NCBI GenBank assembly: GCA_947365485.1
Contig: CANAXK010000036.1
Coordinates: 1-10,833, forward strand
DNA from: an uncultured bacterium
GTDB lineage: Bacteria; Cyanobacteriota; Vampirovibrionia; Gastranaerophilales; Gastranaerophilaceae
Direction: 5' to 3'
Length of the DNA stretch: 10,833 bases
Position numbers and translations under genes: made by a program. The notes beneath the pieces were generated by a model. That model did not search any database. It saw only the letters and a program-made list of their open reading frames with translations, and was not told the origin of the DNA. Of this stretch, positions 6,392-10,833 are shown piece after piece. How positions within the stretch are numbered: position 1 is the first letter of the stretch; every line of letters begins with the position of its first letter.

Positions 6392-7282
6392 TTGTTTTTT
6401 AGTAAGAAAAAACCTGAGCCAATTAAGAAAACCAGAGGAGAGATTGCGCGGGAATACATTGCTAAAGTCATTTTCTTAACTTTTGGTGCTTTTATTGTTG
6501 CTGTCGGCTTGGAGATGTTTCTTTTGCCAAACAAAATTATTGACGGTGGCGTTATTGGTGTTTCAATGATGGCATCGTATATCACAAAATGGAACTTGGG
6601 TATTCTGATTTTCTGTATCAACATACCTTTTGTCCTGATGGCTCTCAAAAACCTGGGCAAAAAATTCGTTATCCAGACTTTTTTTGCAATTGGTATGCTC
6701 TCAATTGCGACCAATGTACTTCACGGGAAACAGGCTACAGAAGACCTGCTGCTTGCAACTGTTTTCGGCGGCATAATCTTAGGCTTTGGTGTCGGGCTCA
6801 TACTTAGAAACAACGCATCGCTTGACGGCACAGAAATGGTCTCAATTAACCTTTCCAAAAAGCTCAAAGTGATTTCTGTAGGTGAGCTTTTAATGTTCAT
6901 CAACCTGTTTATCTATGTTGGCGCAGGCTTCCTTTTTGGCTGGGACAGAGCGTTGTATTCGATTATGACGTATTATATCGCATCAAAAGTTATTGACTCT
7001 GTGCTCGAAGGTTTGGACAAAGCAAAGTCTGTAAGAATTGTATCGGAATTTCACAGAGAAATCGGTGACGCTATTATGAAGCAGCTTGACGTAAGCGTTA
7101 CTTATATGAAAACCTTAGGCGGGTATTCAAGGCAGGAAAAAATACTTACATACTGCGTTGTTAACAAGTTTGAGATGGCAAAGCTGAAAGAACTTGTGCA
7201 TTCAATCGACCCGAGAGCTTTCCTTGTTACAGAGGATGTACACGAGGTTGAGGGTGTAAGAGTAAAGAAAAAGAAACATTAG
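6392..7282 (+). CDS. YitT-family membrane protein (DUF161 plus DUF2179)
   Basis: A 296-residue protein with a short Lys-rich N terminus and about five hydrophobic segments between roughly residues 24 and 205, including the family-typical IIDGGVIGVSMM (49-60). A soluble C-terminal DUF2179 domain (about 213-290) contains LGGYSRQEKILTYCVV and DPRAFLVTEDVHEVEGV. This two-part layout is that of YitT-like proteins, which are integral membrane proteins of uncertain transport role. The start is TTG at 6392, supported by AGGG (6381-6384) with 7 bases of spacing. It follows cdaA by 17 bases, so the two are co-transcribed. Because DUF2179 is a small ligand-sensing-like fold and the neighbour makes c-di-AMP, regulation by that nucleotide is conceivable but not shown by the sequence. 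Confidence 0.85.
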   Translation: MFFSKKKPEPIKKTRGEIAREYIAKVIFLTFGAFIVAVGLEMFLLPNKIIDGGVIGVSMMASYITKWNLGILIFCINIPFVLMALKNLGKKFVIQTFFAIGMLSIATNVLHGKQATEDLLLATVFGGIILGFGVGLILRNNASLDGTEMVSINLSKKLKVISVGELLMFINLFIYVGAGFLFGWDRALYSIMTYYIASKVIDSVLEGLDKAKSVRIVSEFHREIGDAIMKQLDVSVTYMKTLGGYSRQEKILTYCVVNKFEMAKLKELVHSIDPRAFLVTEDVHEVEGVRVKKKKH

Positions 7283-7340
7283 GCTAGACTTTAGGTAAAA
7301 AATATTATAAAATTATATATATAGTAAGGAAGGAAAATTA

Positions 7341-7685
7341 ATGGCAAACAGCGATATGATTCCTATAGAGGTAATTATTTTAACAGATAACGATGATATC
7401 AAAGGTACTGTTTTTGTATCAAACAATGTGGCTGCAAATAGACAGCTTACAGAGCTTTTGAACGATTCAGACCGCAGATTTTTGGCTGTAACGAACGTTG
7501 AGATTTATGCAAAGAACTCAAACCAACCGCCAAAAAGATACGAGTTTTTGGAAATCCACATGGATTCAATCCGTATGGTACACCCTACATCACAGGCCCT
7601 GTTTAGAGAATCGCCTAAGACGCAGGAAGACATCGCAAGGTTTAGAGAGCTGAGAGCGAAACTGAACCAGACAAAACCGTTTTAA
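7341..7685 (+). CDS. Small conserved hypothetical protein (DUF6812-like)
   Basis: A 114-residue soluble protein. The first 80 residues alternate hydrophobic and polar residues like a small beta-barrel: IPIEVIILTDNDDIKGTVFV, a helix RQLTELLNDSD, then RRFLAVTNVEIYA and RYEFLEIHMDSIRMVHP. The last 30 residues are a charged helix. It faintly recalls DUF6812-type proteins; the assignment is from memory and weak, and the function is unknown. Start ATG at 7341 is clear, with AGGA (7331-7334) 6 bases upstream. It lies 58 bases after the YitT gene in the same direction and is followed at once by a terminator, so it is probably the last gene of the lysA operon. The AT-rich gap could hold its own promoter. 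Confidence 0.75.
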   Translation: MANSDMIPIEVIILTDNDDIKGTVFVSNNVAANRQLTELLNDSDRRFLAVTNVEIYAKNSNQPPKRYEFLEIHMDSIRMVHPTSQALFRESPKTQEDIARFRELRAKLNQTKPF

Positions 7686-7724
7686 TAAACAAAAAATCCC
7701 GTTTAAAACGGGATTTTTTGTTTA
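7686..7724 (+). terminator. Terminator of the lysA-cdaA operon
   Basis: Perfect inverted repeat, left arm 7686-7704 and right arm 7706-7724, with GC core ATCCCG/CGGGAT flanked by an A run and a T run. In practice the hairpin loops at TTTAAAA. It begins one base after the stop codon. The symmetry of A and T runs means it can work in both directions. Confidence 0.9.
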
Positions 7725-7725
7725 T

Positions 7726-7822
7726 TTATTTTCTGGCCTTGTTGGAGGCTATGGCACCCAAGGCGGTAGCTCTTCTAGATACTAGCAAAGAATGCAGCAA
7801 ATATTGAGATAGCTTTCTCCAT
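7726..7822 (-). pseudogene. Possible remnant of a small hydrophobic-peptide gene
   Basis: On the minus strand an ATG at 7822 opens MEKAISIFAAFFASI and stops at TAG (7775-7777). A one-base frame change just before that stop continues as VSRRATALGAIASNKARK to a TAA at 7726-7728. This would give about 31 residues: a short hydrophobic helix with a basic tail. No ribosome site is visible at the proper distance. It may be a decayed small gene or chance. The rest of the 220-base spacer holds the terminator and the shared TGTAA motifs. Confidence 0.2.
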
Positions 7823-7836
7823 GTAAACTTTTGTAA
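7821..7836 (+). promoter_or_regulatory. TGTAA direct-repeat element, copy 2
   Basis: Identical 16-mer to 1884-1899, with TGTAA units at 7822 and 7832. It lies 85 bases before the ATG of the transglycosylase-like gene. A second shared motif follows 66 bases downstream. The sequence between the two motifs is not conserved with the first locus, which argues for two protein-binding sites rather than a recent duplication. Confidence 0.5.
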
Positions 7837-7886
7837 AAAAACATCTCCAAGCACTAAAGTTTTTTAAAAACTTGCCGTAAATAATC

Positions 7887-7895
7887 ATGTAAGAT
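7887..7895 (+). promoter_or_regulatory. Shared ATGTAAGAT motif, possible -10 region
   Basis: ATGTAAGAT is also found at 1949-1957. The TAAGAT part (7890-7895) could be a -10 box. Transcription would then start only a few bases before the ATG at 7906, which fits the absence of a ribosome site there. No good -35 box is seen at 17 bases. Confidence 0.35.
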
Positions 7896-7905
7896 ATTTT
7901 TTATC

Positions 7906-8820
7906 ATGAGTAAATGGATTATGACTGACAAAATTTATTTAAAAGACTTGAGCGGAATGAAAGCTGTTATTGCAAAGTTATGTGACTTTGACCACAACGG
8001 AATCATTGAAAAAACAGAAAAGTTTGACGAAATCGGAATTTTCAATCGCTCTATTTCGCAGTTAGCAACAGACTGGAAGCCTCGATTAGAATTACCGGAG
8101 CTAAAAGAGCTTGATGTAAAAGCCGAAGAAGACAAAAAGGTCAAAAGCAGTATCATTAAGGCAATGAAGCTTACTGGTAAGAACTTTAGCAAAGATGATC
8201 TTGAATACTGGACTGATTTGGTTAAAAAGAATTCTGAGCTTTCAGGAATGCCGCCTTCTTTTATAGCTGCTATTATAGGACGTGAAACAAAATTTGAGAG
8301 GAACATTAGTTCTGTTAATGGCAGCGGTCCTATGCAAGTAACTGGAATAACAACAAAAGATATGTTCTCAAACAAAGACGGCGGAAGATATAATTTGTAT
8401 GAAAAATTAGACAGCACATTATTACATGAAATTATGTACAAAAAAGATGAAGATGGTAATTTCATAAAAGATTCGACTGGAAACCTTGTAAAAAGATTTT
8501 CTTCTAATAAAGAACTGCGGGATGCTTGCGGAAAAGACGATGAACTCGGCATACAGGTTGGTCTACTATGCTTCAAGATGAAATATGCCAAAGCTGTACA
8601 AAATATGAAGAAAATAGGACTGACGCAATCAATTGAAGGTCTAAAATCAGGAACAATAAAATTAAGTGATAAGGAACAAGAACAAGCTGTCACCAATGCA
8701 CTCAAAAGCTATAACAGTGTTTTTGAGGAATACGCACCCGCGGTCGTAGATACAATTATAACCTGTGGCGGCATGGAAGCTTTCCGAAGATTTAGTATAA
8801 AACATCTAGAGACAGACTAA
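7906..8820 (+). CDS. Lytic-transglycosylase-like protein with EF-hand motif
   Basis: A 304-residue protein. Near the N terminus, DFDHNGIIEKTE (27-38) is a textbook EF-hand loop: D, D and N at positions 1, 3 and 5, G at 6, I at 8 and E at 12. From about 105 it resembles an SLT (soluble lytic transglycosylase) domain. SGMPPSFIAAIIGRETKF (113-130) carries the likely catalytic E127, SVNGSGPMQVT (136-146) matches the GLMQ signature, and NALKSYNS (264-271) matches the AxxxYN motif. Such enzymes cleave the glycan strand of peptidoglycan between MurNAc and GlcNAc. An inserted segment at 179-197 has two DGN/TGN hairpin-like repeats. No signal peptide is visible, so how it would reach the wall is unclear. 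ATG at 7906 has no clear ribosome site; ATG at 7921 is an alternative. Its last four bases overlap the end of the convergent mannosidase gene. Confidence 0.75.
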   Translation: MSKWIMTDKIYLKDLSGMKAVIAKLCDFDHNGIIEKTEKFDEIGIFNRSISQLATDWKPRLELPELKELDVKAEEDKKVKSSIIKAMKLTGKNFSKDDLEYWTDLVKKNSELSGMPPSFIAAIIGRETKFERNISSVNGSGPMQVTGITTKDMFSNKDGGRYNLYEKLDSTLLHEIMYKKDEDGNFIKDSTGNLVKRFSSNKELRDACGKDDELGIQVGLLCFKMKYAKAVQNMKKIGLTQSIEGLKSGTIKLSDKEQEQAVTNALKSYNSVFEEYAPAVVDTIITCGGMEAFRRFSIKHLETD

Positions 8821-10833
8821 ACAATTATATAGCTATAAACCTGATTTATAACATCTCTGAAGGCGTTTTCATTCCCGAAAAACACGTAAAACTCCGCTCT
8901 GTTGCGCCCTATTTGCTGCAAATCCTCAACCTCAATCGGAGGCCCGGCAGGCGTTGTTCTAGCAGGATTATACGGGTTTGAAATAACTCCGGTCGACCTT
9001 AGAATCGGAAGATAGAGCGAGTTTTGGAAAACTTCATACTGGGTCAGACCAACTGTTACAACCCCGAGGTTGTTTCCTTCTTCATCTATCAAAAGCCCGC
9101 GCTGCATAGGAGCTGTATTTGTTTTGGCCTCCAGCCCGCGCGTTTGCGGAAGATTTTTTCTTATATCATAATCAGGCTCGAAGTTTCTTTTGATAAGAGT
9201 GTTCATGTCCTCTGAAAAGACTTCTCTAATCGGGTTCTTAAGCTCAAACTTGACTTCAAGAAGGTGGTTTTTCTTGGAATTATCCCAGTCAAATTCAAAC
9301 CTCAGGCTTGTTGAATGCTTGTCAAGGCTTATTGTTGCCGGAATAACATCCCATGCGCCTTCAAAATCAACCCTCAAAGCGACTCTTGTCGGAGTGCTCA
9401 AAACAATTTTTGTCCTCAAAACATTGTAAGTGTTTCCGCAATCTTTCGCGTCAGGGCCGTTATTGTAGCTGTCACCGAGGTCTGCGAAATCAACAAGAGA
9501 AATCGCCACATCGTTTACATAGAGTTTCCTATCAATAATTTTGAGCTCTATGTTTGAATTTTCCATTGAGTTTTCACTGATACGCAAATCAGAGCGCGTA
9601 ATAGCAGGCATGAGATACTCAATCTCGTCAGGCTTTATGTTCTCGACTTCTGTGATGTAAGTATAAATATTTGTGTAATCCTCTGTGACCGGAATCCTTT
9701 GTGTATCGGTTAGAAGATACTTATCAAACCCCTTACGCGAGCCAGCTTTGTCATATCCTTCAACCGGTTTGGAGCTTGTAAACTCAACAACGCCTGAAAA
9801 TTCATGTCCTGAAAGGTTTAGGATTTTCCTCTCGTCAAACTTGTAGACGAATTTGAGTTCGTCAATAATTGTTTCAGCGATTTGCAGAATCTTTTTGTAT
9901 CTTATCTTGTTTTCAGCGTGTACATCATCTGTTGAGCACCCGCAAATCCCGTCGTGTGCCTGATTTTGAAGCAGCATTTTATACGCGTATTCAATCAGAT
10001 TATCGTACTTTGTTTCATTATGGAATTTTGCAAATCTTGTAGCCAAATCCAGTTTGTAGGAGCATTTTACATTAAGTGCTTTCAAGTCCAGTCTTGACGA
10101 GTAGCAGCCCTGCAAAGTGAATGTTTTTGAGTTGTCTCTGAGTTCGTCGTTCCAATCAAAGTCTTTGAAATTAGCCTCTGCGCATTTGAAGTAATCAAAC
10201 GGGGAGCCGAGCTTTATGTAGTAATCTTCTTTCAGAATCTCGTTTACGGCTTCAATCTGCTCATCAATATCAACTTCGACTCCGAGGTGGTCAGCGCCTA
10301 TGGGTAGCAGAATACAGTCTTTGGATTCTTCTGCAATCAAATCCAGATTTTTCTTAAGCATTTCGGCTTTTTTTTCAATAGGCGCATCTATTGAGAAAAT
10401 GTCATTAAAATATCCGCGCACAAGGTTTACGGTATCCATTCCGCACCAGGAGAAATCTGCCGGAAAATCGCCGCATCCGCGCCAGACCATGCATTTATCC
10501 ACCCCGAAATCACGGAGGATATCCACAACATTCTGGCTATGGCCGAAAGTATCTGCGAGGTAGCCGATGAAATCCGTGCAGCCGAATTTCATCGCTGTTT
10601 TTATCCCGATTTCAAGGTTTTTTTCAAAGCAGGTTTTATCGGTCAAGAACTCATCCACAAGGCAGTAGAAGGGGCCGATAAAGAGTCTTTTGTGTCTCAC
10701 TAGTGAGTAAACAAGTTCTTCTTTTTCCGGCCTCATTTCAAGGTAGTCTTCGAGCGCGCTCACCTGGCCGTCAAAATAGAAGCAGGGAATTTTGTTTTTA
10801 GAAAGCATTTCAAGAACATTATCAAACACTCTC
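8817..10833 (-). CDS. Glycoside hydrolase family 38 alpha-mannosidase, lacking the N-terminal end
   Basis: The frame runs off the right edge; about 671 residues are visible. Numbering from the GTG at 10829, family signatures are FDGQVSALEDYLEMRPE (19-35), GPFYCLVDEFL (52-62) and YLADTFGHS (90-98), where D93 is the expected nucleophile and zinc ligand. RG at 117-118, GADH (178-181) and AHDGICGCSTDD (291-302), with zinc-ligand H292, follow. The tail has LRSTGVISN and ARTTPAGPPIEVEDLQ, typical of the GH38 C-terminal beta domain. The first zinc-binding motif (HxHWD) must lie just outside the window. The enzyme removes alpha-mannose from glycans by a retaining mechanism. The GTG at 10829 is internal, because homologous sequence should continue upstream. 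Whether it is exported cannot be seen. The stop overlaps the convergent transglycosylase-like gene by four bases. Confidence 0.92.
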   Translation of the reverse strand, partial: RVFDNVLEMLSKNKIPCFYFDGQVSALEDYLEMRPEKEELVYSLVRHKRLFIGPFYCLVDEFLTDKTCFEKNLEIGIKTAMKFGCTDFIGYLADTFGHSQNVVDILRDFGVDKCMVWRGCGDFPADFSWCGMDTVNLVRGYFNDIFSIDAPIEKKAEMLKKNLDLIAEESKDCILLPIGADHLGVEVDIDEQIEAVNEILKEDYYIKLGSPFDYFKCAEANFKDFDWNDELRDNSKTFTLQGCYSSRLDLKALNVKCSYKLDLATRFAKFHNETKYDNLIEYAYKMLLQNQAHDGICGCSTDDVHAENKIRYKKILQIAETIIDELKFVYKFDERKILNLSGHEFSGVVEFTSSKPVEGYDKAGSRKGFDKYLLTDTQRIPVTEDYTNIYTYITEVENIKPDEIEYLMPAITRSDLRISENSMENSNIELKIIDRKLYVNDVAISLVDFADLGDSYNNGPDAKDCGNTYNVLRTKIVLSTPTRVALRVDFEGAWDVIPATISLDKHSTSLRFEFDWDNSKKNHLLEVKFELKNPIREVFSEDMNTLIKRNFEPDYDIRKNLPQTRGLEAKTNTAPMQRGLLIDEEGNNLGVVTVGLTQYEVFQNSLYLPILRSTGVISNPYNPARTTPAGPPIEVEDLQQIGRNRAEFYVFFGNENAFRDVINQVYSYIIV

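Noticed and set aside
1884..7836. The two 16-mers as ends of a mobile element or attachment sites
   Set aside because: They flank ordinary housekeeping genes nearly 6 kb apart in direct orientation, with no integrase, transposase or target duplication between them.
7935..8705. Long minus-strand frame of 256 codons inside the transglycosylase-like gene
   Set aside because: The plus frame shows coherent domain motifs. The minus frame is Ser/Leu/Phe-rich, as expected from the complement of a Lys/Glu-rich gene, and has no ribosome site.

Overview
The window looks like chromosome from a fermentative, non-photosynthetic relative of cyanobacteria, most likely the gut Gastranaerophilales (Melainabacteria/Vampirovibrionia). 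The clues are a Ycf45-type ATPase with a C-terminal R3H domain (a cyanobacterial and plastid family), lysA directly followed by cdaA (as I recall, also adjacent in oxygenic cyanobacteria), a tRNA gene without encoded CCA, an iron-containing alcohol dehydrogenase, a GH38 alpha-mannosidase, and low-to-moderate GC with AT-rich spacers. The lineage is an inference from family knowledge; no search was run.

Layout. 1-703: 3' end of an iron-containing alcohol dehydrogenase, closed by a strong hairpin terminator. 765-896: a tRNA-Val(GAC) gene with an unusual C at position 33, preceded by a broken copy of its own 5' end. 999-1832 (minus): a divergent CheR-like methyltransferase-fold protein. 1981-2280: a small acidic EF-hand-like protein, then a terminator. 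2375-2463: a cluster of TTAAG motifs with a perfect palindrome and an extended -10 promoter. 2482-2529: a possible leader peptide. 2535-4115: the Ycf45-like AAA/R3H ATPase. 4181-7685: a probable operon of lysA, cdaA, a YitT-family membrane protein and a small conserved hypothetical protein, driven by a good promoter at 4121-4149 and ended by a near-perfect hairpin at 7686-7724. 7726-7822: possible remnant of a small gene on the minus strand. 7906-8820: a lytic-transglycosylase-like protein with an EF-hand motif. 8817-10833 (minus): most of a GH38 alpha-mannosidase, running off the window and overlapping the previous gene tail to tail by 4 bases.

How the genes fit together. The lysA-cdaA-yitT block joins the last step of lysine and meso-diaminopimelate metabolism to c-di-AMP synthesis, a pairing that makes sense for cell-wall and turgor control. 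The transglycosylase-like protein would also act on peptidoglycan. The most unexpected signal is regulatory. The two separate genes encoding EF-hand-like proteins (1981 and 7906) share an identical 16-base element, ATGTAAACTTTTGTAA, 97 and 85 bases before their start codons. Each is followed 65 or 66 bases later by a second shared motif, ATGTAAGAT. This suggests a common regulon of calcium-binding proteins that lack signal peptides. No mobile element, CRISPR array or rRNA was seen.
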